From Blasia pusilla (Eukaryota > Marchantiophyta > Marchantiopsida > Blasiales), in the NCBI GenBank assembly GCA_050084515.1, contig CM114275.1, positions 3,596,001-3,660,000 on the forward strand: a DNA stretch of 64,000 nt. The letters run 5' to 3'. Below are positions 12,165 to 23,759 of the stretch, one piece after another; position 1 is the stretch's first letter; every line of letters begins with the position of its first letter. The notes under the pieces were generated by a model. It had not been told where the DNA came from, did no database searches, and saw only the letters and a program-made list of their open reading frames with translations. The translations under genes and the position numbers were made by a program.

Positions 12165-15100
12165 ATGGAGGGCCATTCATATGCCCTCCAAGGTAGTACA
12201 ATAGATGGTAAGGGGGGAACTCGATCAGACCTTGAGGCTATTCTTGCTTCTAAAGGCCTACGTGATGCAAGTGGGGAACTTCCTGATGGGCTGAATCATC
12301 AGGCTTGGGCCTTGAAGTGGAGACATCACAAGAACAAGAGTGAGATATGTGTGTATCGGTTCGTGGTGTATGATGATCTTATTGATGAGAGATGGGGGCC
12401 CTTGCCGAGTGATGTAGAGAATATCCCTAGAGAGGATAATATCAAGGGTGATGAAAGCATTGTTTCTGATGGTGAATTGAAATGTGCAAATGCACATGAA
12501 CAAGAGGATAAGATAGGGCAGACAAGGGAACTTGACCAAGGCCAAGAAAATAATTACGAGATGAAAAATAGGATTTCCACTACATCTACAGTTAGAGAGA
12601 GTAGTAATATGTCAAGTGTGTGTAGACCCGATTCTATAGGGCACCTTTCAGATCTGAGTGCAACCATGGAGAGGGCTGATCTCAACAAAAATGTGGTGGC
12701 TTATGATTTGAGTACAGAGGGGCAAGAAACATCTAAGGGTTTTGAAAGAGAAGCAATGACTTATGAGAGAGAAACATCACCTCTGCACATTATAATGGAG
12801 CCAGATGGTCAAGGTAATGACAACTTTAGACATCCTAATACGCCCATAAACTCTTCAAACTTGGAGATTTCTGATATTGGTGATGGATTTGAGAGTCCAG
12901 ACCTACTGGATAAGGACCTTCATGCTCTACTCTCGATTGAACAAGAACGGGCACGGAAGATAAGGGAAAACAAAAGAAGAGCAGCAAAAATTCTTGATGC
13001 TATTCCCTCAGAGTAAGTAGTTCACTACCTTGCATGAGATGTGAATTGCAATAATATTGCATGGTTTTCCATTCCTTCTTGCATGTAGTTTCCTTATTCG
13101 TAGAAAATGAGACTTGCATGATCTTGCATAGATGATTGATGATGAAATCATTGTTTGGAAAGGCTGAGACCAGCAAAGGCATCCAAGAAAGCCTCATGTT
13201 GTAGAGCAATAGTGGTAGAGGTAGTGGGAAAGCGATGAAGTTTGAGATTGACATCAAAGGTCTTGGAGAACTTACCAAGTCCTTCAATGCTTGAAAGCCT
13301 TAAGGATAATAAAATGAAAGATCGAGATTATATGCCAACTGAAGATTCAGAATACCAGAATGATGAGGAGGAAGATGTTCCTGATCCTCCATTCGTGAAT
13401 AAGGATACTGGGCCGACATTCCATCCGATCCAAGTCAAAAGGGTAACTACAATGATATGTTATATACCATCTTCAGTAAGATTTTGTGTGGGATACATAA
13501 TTCTTCCAATCTCTGTGTTTATTTATTATAGTACACTAACAATTATTTCTCTTTCATATGCTCAGGGTATTGGAGGGAGAGAATTCCACGAATCTCATGC
13601 CAGCTATAAGGCACATGATTCAAGCCAAAGTGGGAGATCAGAAATGGGTTGGCAATATCCCCCATGGCCAGAGAGTGGTAGCCAATACTGGGGTGGACCA
13701 ATGGGTGTAAGGTGGTACACTCATGAGCGCGAGCCGTCGATGTTGAATCATGGCCCACATGGCTCTTATGGCTTGCCCCTAAACCCTTCCCCTCGACCAC
13801 AATGGGGTCAACAAACTCCTACGGCTAGACACATGACCGCTCAAAGCCAATGGCCTGGAGGCATGTCTTGGTCACAACCTGGAGTTGTAGAACGCCCCTG
13901 GGTAGGCAATACCCAGCCATCTCTACCATCTGGATCTCACGCCGAATGGGGTCCTCATACACACAATTTTACTCCGATGGGGAGTCAACAGCAATGGGGA
14001 CCCATTCAACCTGGTTCTTCAGGCCAACCATGGGCAACGCTAAGTGTAACCTTCTTTCCACATTGTGTATTTGTGATCAAATTCTATATTTTTAAGGAAT
14101 GATAACTCTTTAACTCTTGATCTTCTCATGATTACTCGAAAAGTGACCATTATCCTTTCCTGGTTTGGTGTGTTTTTTCAGATTGTGAAGTCCTGATTTC
14201 TTGTCTATAGTGTTGATGAAGGATGTAAGAGTGCTATCTCCATCCGTGGACAGGATGGAGCACCATGCCCTCCGCCCCCTTATCCAACTGCAGGAGAAGG
14301 TTTTGACTCAACATTTTCTGATGGGCCATCGAGATTTGTTGGGACGAGTGTAAATGTGCATCAAAGTGACAGTCAGTCTTTCATGGCCCCTAGTCTCTCC
14401 AAACCCAGAAATAAAAGTGGGGGTATGTCCACATGTAGTCGCTTTTGAGGCATGGTCTAAATGTCGACCAAGAATGTTGGATACAAGTGGTTAATGATCT
14501 GGTCTTTTATTCCCTACATTTTGTAACATGTACATGTCTAAATTGATTTGCTTGCGCCTTTCATTTCTTCAGGTGATAGGGCAAGTACGAGGAGAAGTAG
14601 GACCAAGAGAGATTTGTGGAACCATGATGTGGCTCAACGCAAGGACCAAAACCTACTACCTAGATATGAATTGTTGCCTATTGGGGTTCCAAAGACGAAG
14701 GTGCCTGGTTATGAGCCATGATTGAATGACCTAAAGGTATGGACCCTACGCTATCTCGACTTATCATGTGTCGAGATGAGTAGGCAAGAGGCTATTAATG
14801 TGGCAACAATTCGCAAGCACATTGAGAGTGCGTACACTTATGTTGGGGCACCATCTTTATGTTTGGACTTTTTGAAGAAGAAATGTGCACAATTATTAAA
14901 AATAGAACGGTCCACGATGAAAGCATATTGGGTGGCCAATGGGGCTCATGTTGATGTCCCTTGCCACCCTGATGCTAAGGAAGATACATGGGGCCGTTTG
15001 GTAGATTATTGGCTTTCTGAAGAGGGTATGTTGAAGGCCCAAAAGATGGTGAACGCAAGATCAAAGGTTATGAATTTAAATCACAGCGGACAGGGAGGTT

Positions 15101-17437
15101 TAGAGGGGTTACTGTAAGTTATCCTTAGCTTTCATTTCTTTTATATTTATGATTTCTGCACTTTGATGTTCATATTGTTAATGTTTGTCAATGTTAGTGA
15201 TTCTTATTGTATTTTTGGGTTTCTCCATGTATAGGGCAGAGGTGGATCAACCACACAAAGCAATGTAGGTGTTACTGACAATAGACCAATTCCACAACAA
15301 GAGAGTCTTGTAAGTTAGTTATAATTATGTGTGAATTATTTCCCGTGTATTGTGAGGTTTGTAAATACATTGTAGATTTTTTCACCACCTGATATATTCA
15401 CTTTCATTGGTTTGTATGTAATCTTACCAATAGGAAGGAGGTGCGACAGTACCCTTGACCACGAAAGAACCTGAAGAGCAAACACCAACAATGAGTGATA
15501 GCCTTTACTCTGTAGGTTCCCGATTGAGTATAATGCTACCGAGTTAAATATGAATTATGATAGTGTTTGATTTATCTTCATACAAAGACTGATATAGCAT
15601 GGAGTTGGAGCTATATATTTGCAGGGAACATACTAACTATATGGATATCATTTTATTTTTCAGATGAGTGCAGAGTCAAGCATAACCACTCAACTTCTGA
15701 AGATAGAGAAGAAATGGAATGCATATATGGGTGTCATCAAGGGTGATCTTCAGCAAAAATTGGAGAGGAACCAACTCCTCTTGGAGAAGAAGATGTCAAT
15801 AAACCAATCCCTTATTGAGAAGAAGTTGGAAAAAAACCAGAAAGAACAAAAAGAGGCCTTTTCCATGCTTGTTGATATGATCAACAAGCTTTCACAGAAG
15901 AAGAGACCTAAAGTGAATACATGTGGTCCTTCTAAGACTCATATTATGAGTCAGCGAGAAGGTAAGAGTCCTCTCTCAAGTTTGTTTCTTTTCAAGCATT
16001 GGTGCAGTTATTAGAAATTGATAATTTTTCCTCTGAAATTACATGGCAGATCTTGCTCGTGTCAAGGATGGCCCTTCAAAGATTGGAGTAGATGTTTTGG
16101 GTGCTCATAAGGAGGTATCAAGGGACTTGGATGGGCAAACTGAAGGGATTCGAGCTCCTAAGTATTGAGTTTAGAAAATCCTGATTTGGTTTATAAAAAT
16201 TATATCCTTTGTAAGTTCAGATTCTTTTAGTTTCTTATAAATATTGTTGTTGTGTGATAGTCAAGAAGGCAAACGAATCAAAACCCTGCTCGCCTTCTCA
16301 AAACCTTAAAGCAACAACTTTCTCACGTTTGGTTTTCTTCCCCTCTGTTCTTTTGTTATCCCTACCCTTTCTATAGTTTCAAAGAGATCTTCAATGCATT
16401 ATGGTTTAAGATTATGTACAACAATTAAATGTGAAGTTCCAGTTTTTTGTATCGTTGTTTGCTTTGACAACATACCTAAAACAACAACCCTCTTAGATTT
16501 CCTTTTCTTCACCTCTCTACTTTTGTTATCCTTACACTTACTATAGTTTCAAAGAGATCTTCGTTTTTTTCCAGCAAGAGAATATGTACAGCAAGTAAAT
16601 GTCAATTTCCAGCTTGGTATATCCTTACACTTACTATAGATTTAAAGAGATCTTCAATTTTTTTACAACAGGAGATTATGTACAATAATCAAGTATGTAC
16701 AACAAGTAAATGTCAAGCTCCAGCTTGGTATATTTCCCTCTCTGATATTATAGCTATATATCATTAGCCTTATATGGATGTACATTCAACATAACAAAAT
16801 CACTTTTCCTTTATTTTACTATCCTTTTGCACTATGCAGGTTTCATTGCTGGGGAGAAAGAGTCTTCTCTCAAAAAAAAAAGACGTGTTACAAGAGTGCA
16901 TTCTGACGCCATTCAAGCTGCAAGTAGTGAACATGACAGCGATGTAAAGTCAAGAAGCAACAAAAAAATACACTGGGAAGATATGCACGTGGACTTGGAA
17001 GAAAAACTTTCTTGCTTGGCATGATAATCAAAACTTTATTCAAGTGCTCCAATATTTCAATTGAAAGAATTGTAACTAATAATGTGTTGTGTTATATGTC
17101 CAACACCAACTTTATGCATTTTTTTCCTCCAAAGACTCATTCGGGGATCTTGGGTTTGCAGATTCGTATGGGCGATGAGGTTCAACTCTTAAAGCCCGAG
17201 CTCAGCAGGAAAATTTTGGGCACTGGTGTTGTAACTGGCTTGAGTGGACAACACAAGTTTCATGGGAGTGATATCCCATCGGGGGTGGTACGGGTGGATC
17301 TGAAGATTGTCCATCTTGCATTCTTGGATCATAAGTTATGGCATCCAAATGAGGCTGATATGCCACCCCAACACACTCTGGGTGATGCTCTTGGAGGTTC
17401 AGTACTTTGGCCTGAAGTAAATTTGAAGAAATCATAG
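12165..17437 (+). CDS. TNPA/TNP1-type CACTA protein, multi-exon
   Basis: Seen: a series of open blocks bounded by good GT-AG sites: 12165-13012, about 13242-13442, 13566-14043, about 14210-14425, 14574-15113, 15235-15309, 15434-15511, 15664-15961, from 16050, from 16840, and 17162-17437. The 14574-15113 block ends with a Transposase_24-like region (DTWGRLVDYWLSEEG, then Asn/Arg-rich). The 15664 block is a Lys/Glu-rich probable coiled coil. The last exon resembles Transposase_23 (TNP1/En/Spm), ending GDALGGSVLWPEV. The 13566-14043 block is Gly/Pro/Trp-rich. Known: TNPA-class proteins bind the subterminal repeats and assist TNPD. Odd: an in-frame TGA at 14719-14721 lies in the exon before the Transposase_24 part, so the gene may be broken or the exon model wrong there. 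Exon limits without two listed ends are approximate. One gene rather than two is inferred. Confidence 0.6.
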
Positions 17438-17854
17438 GCTAATATTAGACGTTCATGCCTACATCTAGACAATACTTACTTACAGTAGTGCATGTTTTGT
17501 TGACTCGTTCTCTATGAAATCTCAAACTCTCCACAGAAATCACTGTTGATTACTTGTAGTAATCTTTATGACCACTTTCTTTGTTGTTGAATTTACTTTT
17601 CTTCAATATGAGAGTAGAGAATTTTATTCTAGTTCGTGCATTGGACAGTTAGTAGTTTCCAATCAGATATTTGTTTTTACACCGCATTCTCAGTTAATGA
17701 ATGGAGTGTCTGAACTAAAATCTCCAGCTTTCCCTTGATTTGGTTATTTTATCGATGCCTTGTGAGAATCAATGCATGAATGGATAGGCTACATTCTGCA
17801 AAGAGAACCTTAGCCTTCTATCATGAGACCTACTTCTGATTCCCATATCTTGAA
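17438..17854. other. 3' flank of the TNPA-type gene
   Basis: AT-rich noncoding DNA between the last exon and the right subterminal array. It presumably holds the polyadenylation region. No other feature seen. Confidence 0.5.
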
Positions 17855-18761
17855 GTCATTTAAATATCATATGAATCATATTAGTCATAAATCATTCAAT
17901 CATATAATATAGCCAAACTCTAGTCATATCACACCATATGGAGTCATTTAAACTACTGTTGTCAAACATGTACCAAGTCATACTAAAGCAATATGCAATC
18001 ATTTAAACTATTGATCCACACATGTACCAAATCATACTTAAATCATATACAGTCATTTAAAAGTCAAATATGTAGGTACCTAGTCATATTCATCTATCAT
18101 GCACTCATATTAATGAATTGTGGAGTCATTCAGGCCTGTCATGCAAAATATCAATCGTATAGAAGTTAGATTCTAGTCATAAGAAAAAATGTATTAAAAA
18201 AAACATGGAGTCATTTAAAAAAATCACATATTTAAGTTCCTAGTCATATTCACAAAGCATGGAGTCATACAAAAGACACTAAGATACGGTTTCCCGATTG
18301 AGTCATGGATCACAAAGATCCTTCTCAATGAAGTGTCATTTATTGAGTTGTATATAACCATTTAAAGTCATTTAGATGAAACAAAATGATCAATATGACT
18401 TAGTCATATTTGAAAGCTTAGTCATAGAATTGAATGTGAAGTCATTTTTATGAAATTCTCCGAACAATATGACTACAGTTGACTCATATAATGTGACATG
18501 TGTCATGATTTAAGAAGTCGTACTTGACGACTTGCCACGTCATATGCTGATATGGTCGTCATATTATATGACTTTAGTGACGTGTCAGTCATTTAAATGA
18601 ATGACTAGGTCTCTCATCCTAAAATGACTCGAGTCATGGTATGGTAGATGACTAGGCTTTTATGACTCCATGAGTCATCAGTCATTTCCAGTCATTTTAA
18701 GGCATATATGACTTGAGGGAGTCATATGAGCCAGTCATAAAACTATGGAATTGTTCTAGTG
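17855..18761. repeat. CACTA right subterminal ATGACT array and terminus
   Basis: About 900 bp densely packed with AGTCAT, ATGACT, AGTCATTT and AGTCATATGA variants in both orientations, ending TCTAGTG. It is the mirror of the left-end array but much longer. Short ORFs inside it are by-products of the repeat. Confidence 0.85.
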
Positions 18762-18764
18762 CTC
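18762..18764. repeat. CACTA target-site duplication, right copy (CTC)
   Basis: CTC follows TAGTG directly and matches 1870-1872. On the minus strand both read GAG, a Glu codon of the interrupted frame. Confidence 0.85.
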
Positions 18765-19692
18765 ATCATGTTTGTTGTCGTAAAAGCTTGTTGTTTTGCA
18801 AAACTGTATCTCGTGGTAAAACGCCTCCACTTTTGGCACCATTCAATCACAGCGTCGAGATGCCAATTGACAGTTCATTTCTCTTAGAACCAACTTCATA
18901 TTTCCATAGTAGGCTTCTATTGACGCATTGGTATCCATGTTGGAATGGTTGAATGTTCGCACTCCTTTCACCCACATGCTTGTGAAGCCACCACGAAATA
19001 CATAGTTAAACGCTTTGGTGTTATGCCCAAGGCAATGCAAAGGAATGTCAGTTCTAAATATATTGAAGGGAAATTCTGGAAATTGCTTGCCTCATACCTG
19101 CCTTATGTTGCCAAGTCGTCTTTATGTAGTGCAGAAGTTTTGTCTCAAGAGACAAGTCCACATAGAGAGCTTCCAGGGCTTTTAATGTTGAAGCCAATGT
19201 AGCCGTGCCCACATCCCCGCCATGAGAAAGTACTTCATCCGAAGTTGGCTTTGTGTACATGATCTTTCCCAACCTAGTACTAATCTCACATCGTTGTGCC
19301 CAATCTGAGACCTTTGTTCTTAGATGCTTGTGCCAATTGTGTCGGACATGCCACAAGCAGAGGATGATGGGGATTTTTTTGAATACTTCTTGCTCATGGT
19401 AGAATGTACATTGTGTCAAATTTTGCAAACCACGCACAATTACAAAGTCTAGTAAGGCATCATATATACTCACAAGCGGAAACTGCAGAGCTTATTCAAT
19501 TGAGTGCATTTATTTTTGCCATTGAGCAGTCTGTCATTATGCAACTTGGCACCCATGGAATATCCAACTCCATGTTCCGTTCATTGTATGACTATTTATG
19601 CCGACTAATCGCAGCGTTCTTCATTGCACGTAACCACTTGGCGATGTCCACCTCTTTGCAGGAGTTTGTCAAAACCCAAGCTATTGGACCTA

Positions 19693-19798
19693 TGGGTATA
19701 ATTACACATAATTTGCAATGCTCTAATTTTCATTTGAATGTCGAAGCCAAGATTCCATTGCAATATCATGTCTAAGGTTCAGTACATCTTGGAGATGA
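19693..19798. repeat. 106-bp flanking duplication, left copy
   Basis: Matches 23102-23207 in direct orientation with about seven mismatches. The sequence belongs to the minus-strand SWIM/MULE pseudogene. The truncated gypsy fragment lies exactly between the two copies. Confidence 0.85.
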
Positions 19799-19805
19799 GC
19801 TGGGT

Positions 19806-20099
19806 TTGTCTACCTCTAAGGCAGATGAACCCATTCAAGTGGGATTTTCCGGAGGCAAGTCTCATCAGACTTCTAAGTTGGTCTTGGGTCTAACCATAGG
19901 ATGCGGAGTATTCGAGTTGAAGGAGAATTTCACTATGTGCGAGATGGATGGCATTGACGGAGTCTTGGGGAATACATTCCTGGATGCGTATGAGATGGAG
20001 TTAAGACGTAGATCCTTGAGGTTTAGCGTCTTGCTGAAAGGCAAACGGTTGCAGGTGCGGTTGGTTCGTGAGGTTCCGGCGAAAAAGGAGTTGGTGTGA
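19806..20099 (+). pseudogene. Gypsy aspartic protease, 5'-truncated
   Basis: Matches the protease C-terminal half of the copy at 62573-63136 (GGKSH, then CEMDGIDGVLGNTFLDAY). The catalytic DTG and everything upstream are missing. Compared with the other copy there are two extra bases near 20093, which make a TGA just before the RT frame. Confidence 0.7.
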
Positions 20100-21415
20100 A
20101 CTCGATTACAAGGAGGAGCATGACCGAGTTGGAGGATGGGTTTCTCTGCTTGATGAGACAAGTAGATGAGGCTACAAGAAAAATACGCAGAGATCAGGAC
20201 ACTGCTTCAAGGGGAATCCCTGAACTTCTTCAGAAAGTAGTCAAGGAGTTTGAGGATGTCTCGACAAATGAGCTTCCAACTGAGTTGCCGCCACATAGAG
20301 CAGTTGATCATAAGATAGAGATTATACCTGGATCCCAACCATCCTCAAAGGCACTATATAGGTTGAATCACGTGGAACTTCTTGAGTTAAAAAGGCAGTT
20401 AAGTGAGCTCTTGGAAAAGGGCTACATTAGGACTAGCAAATCACCTTATGGAGCACCCGTTCTCTTTGTGAAAAAGAAGGATGGGAAGATGAGGTTGTGT
20501 GTTGATTACCATGCGCTGAATAAAGTGATGGTTCGGAACAATTATCCTCTTCCGAGGATAGATGATCTCTTTGATAGGCTGGCAGGCGCGAGATACTTCC
20601 GTAGGATTGACTTGAAGTCAGGATATTACCACATCCGGATTGCCAAGGCAAATGTGGAGAAGACTGCGTGTAGGACAAGATATGGGTCCTTTGAGTTTGT
20701 GGTGATGCCTTTCGATCTATGCAACGCGCCTCCGACGTTCACCACATTGATGAACTCCATTTTTCACAAGGAGACGGATGAGTATGTGATCATCTACATT
20801 GATGATATTCTTATCTATTCGAAGTCACTAGAGGAGCACTTCCGACATGTGAGAGCGGTCTTGTCCAAGCTAAGGGAGATGCGAGAACGGGAAGAGCGAG
20901 CAAGGCAAAGTCTTGTAAAGGCTCAAATGAGGTACGTTAAGCATGCTAACAAGAGTCGGCGCCAAGTACGATTCCAAGTGGGAGAGCAAGTGTGGTTGAG
21001 TGTGAAGAATCTCACTCTTCCGAAAGAGTTGTCGGCGAAGATGTGTGCCAAGTATGTTGGATCATATGTGATAGTGGCAAACCCGTTTGAGGATGTGTAT
21101 ACATTGGAGCTTCCGGACGAGTTCAAGAATCATCTGACCTTTCATGTGTCATTGTTGAAGAAATATCTTCAAGATAATGGGCATTTTGAGCGGAAACAAG
21201 TGTGGAGACCACATCCGGTGATTGTGAATGAAGAACCGGAGTTCGAGGTGGAGACCATCTTACGTTCGAGGCGTCGGGCCAACAAGTACGAGTACTTGGT
21301 TAAATGGAAGGGCTACCATGTGAAGGAGGAAACTTGGATTGCCGAGGCAGATTTGGAACAAGCGCAAGAGTTGTTGCGAGACTTCAAGCGAACGCAAAAG
21401 AAGCACATACGTTAG
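20096..21415 (+). CDS. Chimeric RT-integrase C-terminus-chromodomain ORF (internal deletion)
   Basis: Seen: one uninterrupted 439-codon frame. Residues 1-260 or so are the N-terminal linker and the gypsy reverse transcriptase fingers/palm, with [11 protein letters not shown] and the YIDD active site at 20795-20806. At about 20872-20880 the sequence jumps without frame loss to the integrase C-terminal domain ([14 protein letters not shown]). A chromodomain ends the protein ([19 protein letters not shown]). RT thumb, RNase H and the integrase zinc finger and catalytic core are deleted. Known: chromodomains in chromoviruses steer integration to marked chromatin. The full RT is not active without thumb/RNase H. 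The long open frame in an otherwise decayed fragment is noteworthy, but chance preservation in a young copy is a sufficient explanation. No native start is implied; the frame is open from the first codon given. Confidence 0.75.
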   Translation: MNSITRRSMTELEDGFLCLMRQVDEATRKIRRDQDTASRGIPELLQKVVKEFEDVSTNELPTELPPHRAVDHKIEIIPGSQPSSKALYRLNHVELLELKRQLSELLEKGYIRTSKSPYGAPVLFVKKKDGKMRLCVDYHALNKVMVRNNYPLPRIDDLFDRLAGARYFRRIDLKSGYYHIRIAKANVEKTACRTRYGSFEFVVMPFDLCNAPPTFTTLMNSIFHKETDEYVIIYIDDILIYSKSLEEHFRHVRAVLSKLREMREREERARQSLVKAQMRYVKHANKSRRQVRFQVGEQVWLSVKNLTLPKELSAKMCAKYVGSYVIVANPFEDVYTLELPDEFKNHLTFHVSLLKKYLQDNGHFERKQVWRPHPVIVNEEPEFEVETILRSRRRANKYEYLVKWKGYHVKEETWIAEADLEQAQELLRDFKRTQKKHIR

Positions 21416-22103
21416 TACGGGGAGAAGCTAGGGACATGACTTGTGACCATTGGAATCTTGGGCCGAAGGCCGTTGTAACTAGAACAGGCTAGTGTTGCAA
21501 TAAAGGAATGCATGGATTTGAAGATTCGATGCTAGAGTAATTGCAATTTTTATGTGGTAGTGCATGGCTATGAGTCGTTCATCATATGCTAAGGATGTAA
21601 GTCAAGAGGAGAGACAAGGAGTATTTGAGGAGAGAACTCGTATGTGGATAAGCACCTAGAACAGGACCTTGTGTTGGATTACACTCGGGCTCGCCCTAGC
21701 ATCGGTGGGGCAGATGAATCTGTCTTGGGGCTTGGGGTGATCTTACTTGCGGCTACATAAGTAAACTTAGTGACGCGCCTAAGTCGAATTCGAGAGCGAC
21801 CCAATAATAGTACGATTTGTGGACCAGGTAAACAGGTGTGATGTTTACAAGAGTGATTCATAAGAGTCTAAGGTTGCACACTTAGTTAGCTTATTTGATA
21901 GGTTAGTTCTTCGGAATGAGTCCAGGCTTATCAAAGAGGAGATGCGAATAATTCTAAGTGGTGCAAAGCGACAACTTGAGACTAAGAGGAATTGTGGGTT
22001 AGCCACCAGAACGCAATTCTATGTCAAGGGGTAGGCTGCCCATGAGACTTGGCATAACAAAAGTTTGCGTTGATGAGGGCATCAACCTCTAAAGAGGGGT
22101 GAG
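21416..22103 (+). other. Gypsy 3' noncoding region and polypurine tract
   Basis: About 690 bp between chromodomain stop and 3' LTR. It ends in AAAGAGGGGTGAG, a polypurine tract that would prime plus-strand synthesis. The same region is found inverted at 54833-55540. Confidence 0.6.
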
Positions 22104-23098
22104 TGTCGCGACCCTCATGACCAAACGAGCGCCAAAGCGGAACATCGGAACACTAGCGGGCTCACGCTAGGATGGTTTGCGCGTTGGAGGGGTCTCGGAG
22201 AAGAGACAAGAGACGAGACACAAGCGAGGCTTCGTGTTTCATATGTTGTGGTCGCGTCTGACAAACCTGGACCAAACGCGGATCAAGACTTGGGAGGAGT
22301 CAAGTCGAGGAAGTGGGTCGCCAAAGGAAGGAATCCGGATTTGAGACGCCACTAGCGTTTTAGAGTTTTCGACTGTATTTATGGCCATAACTTTTAGCGA
22401 CAAGATGCATTTGGAACGAATAAGGATGCATTGGAAAGCTTATGGAAAGCCAGTTCAGACGCACTAAAGATCTCTGCAAACGCATACGTGGCGGCTGAGA
22501 AACAACCCGAAAACGACTGTAAGTAGAGTCGGGTTGAGGGCCACAACGAAGGGCCCGACCATCCTTTTCTAAAGGGGAGGGGTTATCGGAGAACCCCAGA
22601 AGTTCTAATAAGGGGGAAGGTCTCTAAGGGTGCTTGGGACTCGAACCCCACTTTGGGCGCCACCGGGCGGCTCAAGGGCATGGAACGGATGGGGAGTTTG
22701 GGAGTTGGGCTTGAAAACCTGAACCAAGTCTATTGAGGTGATTCTTAGGGATCCCTCTTGGATTCCAACCCGCGATTCAATTACTTGGGTCCCGGATAGG
22801 AACTCGCACGAGGTCCGTTGAACAGTTAGAACCGCTAGGCGCGCAAGTGCCGTTTTAGGTTCCTGGACTAATCATGAAGTCTGTTCCAAGTCTTGAAAGA
22901 CTTGCCATGTTGGGAACCTAGGAAGTAAGGAAAGTTGAGCTTGATGAGATGTTGAGTTGGGGAATCGGTGAGTTGGAAAGCTGCTTGAACCAAAGCTAGA
23001 CTAACGTGAGTGCGTTTGGGTGCAGGTCGGCGATGAGAGCGTGTCCTACTGAACGTACGCTTCCGCAACATTAGAGATTGACGTTCAAGGAGAATAGG
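22104..23098 (+). repeat. Gypsy 3' LTR, end-truncated
   Basis: Begins TGTCGCGACCC. It aligns throughout with the 1000-bp solo LTR at 50448-51447 but stops at GGAGAATAGG, missing the terminal GGCGCGACA. Confidence 0.85.
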
Positions 23099-23101
23099 CT
23101 C

Positions 23102-23207
23102 TGGGTATAATTACACATAATTTGCAATGCTCTAATTTTCATTTGAATGTCGAAGCCAAGCTCCCATTGCAATATCATGTCTAAGGTTTGGTACATCTAA
23201 GAGATGC
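23102..23207. repeat. 106-bp flanking duplication, right copy
   Basis: Direct repeat of 19693-19798. Beyond it the minus-strand pseudogene sequence carries on to about 23.7 kb. Confidence 0.85.
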
Positions 23208-23261
23208 ACAAAATCATCTCGGCAGAAGTATAGTGCCGCATATGAGCATGGCCATATGGGT

Positions 23262-23589
23262 ATGGTTGCACAAAAACGGACAAGTCCTTCCTTAGGACGG
23301 ACATGGACGGAGAAGTCCAGACATGTCCATGGACATGGGTTCCAAGAGATGGGACCCACACTTATAGTCCATGATGGAAGGCAAGGCAAAGATGAGTGGA
23401 GCAATGAGGGAGGAGGGAGTGGAGGTGGAGGGATGAAGAAATATCTTGTATGGAACATTAAGGCAAGTAAGGGGAAGGAGAAATAAGGGAAAGTTGGGGC
23501 CCATATGGACAAGTCCTTCCATAGGATGGACATAAGTCTACGAACATGGATATGTCCACGGACACAGACTTTGTCCACATGCAACCTTG
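23262..23589. mobile_element. MITE-like element, copy A, 328 bp
   Basis: Flanked by perfect 9-bp duplications CATATGGGT at 23253-23261 and 23590-23598. The ends share a short inverted repeat (GGTTGCA on the left, TGCAACC on the right). It is noncoding and has internal inverted GGAC/GTCC-rich blocks near each end. A 9-bp duplication is typical of Mutator-like elements. A second copy is at about 35724-36046. Confidence 0.75.
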
Positions 23590-23759
23590 CATATGGGTCA
23601 TGAGGATGCATGCATTCCATAGGTGATACGCGCATCACCATGCACAAATTACCGATGGCATGGCCAGGGCCTCGGCCACCCACCTTTCCTCACCTCGCCT
23701 CGCCTCAAGGGTTTTCGTTGTTTCTTTACGCATTGTTGTCGATCCTAGTGGCGCATTTG

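Larger units (their letters stand above)
18762..19798 (-). pseudogene. SWIM zinc-finger / MULE transposase-like protein, catalytic part
   Basis: Seen on the minus strand: a block with AWVLTNSCKEVDIAKWL (about 19620-19680), then PSCIMTDCSMAKINAL (about 19520), then LCLWHVRHNWHKHL (about 19330), then a further segment down to the CACTA insertion. Known: this order fits the MULE transposase domain (an acidic residue after a hydrophobic strand, then the Cys/Trp-His helix), which precedes a SWIM finger. The SWIM finger lies at 1681-1728 beyond the CACTA element. Defects: TAA after the first block, a frame change between the 19054-19473 and 18843-19040 blocks, and TGA at 18843-18845. From the codon after that TGA, 27 codons run in frame to the insertion point and continue in frame at 1869. 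The 5' part continues beyond the gypsy fragment, near 23.1 kb. Confidence 0.65.
19799..23098 (+). mobile_element. Truncated Ty3/gypsy chromovirus fragment with 3' LTR
   Basis: Starts abruptly inside the protease, continues through an internally deleted pol and a 3' noncoding region, and ends in a 3' LTR lacking about its last ten bases. It belongs to the same family as the elements at 53.3-64 kb. Neither edge has LTR termini, and instead of a 5-bp target duplication it has a 106-bp host duplication. Insertion through break repair is more likely than normal integration. Confidence 0.8.
23102..23683 (-). pseudogene. SWIM/MULE-like pseudogene, upstream part, split by a MITE
   Basis: On the minus strand the segment around 23132-23250 reads LRHDIAMGAWLRHSNEN, continuing upstream of the catalytic part. 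The frame contains stops. Beyond the MITE (23262-23589) the sequence resumes at 23590. I assign it to the same broken gene because it flanks the duplicated block and is collinear with it. No domain is recognised in this N-terminal piece. Confidence 0.45.

Noticed and set aside
19799-23098. Ordinary gypsy insertion with 5-bp target duplication
   Set aside because: Neither end is an LTR terminus and the flanking repeat is 106 bp.
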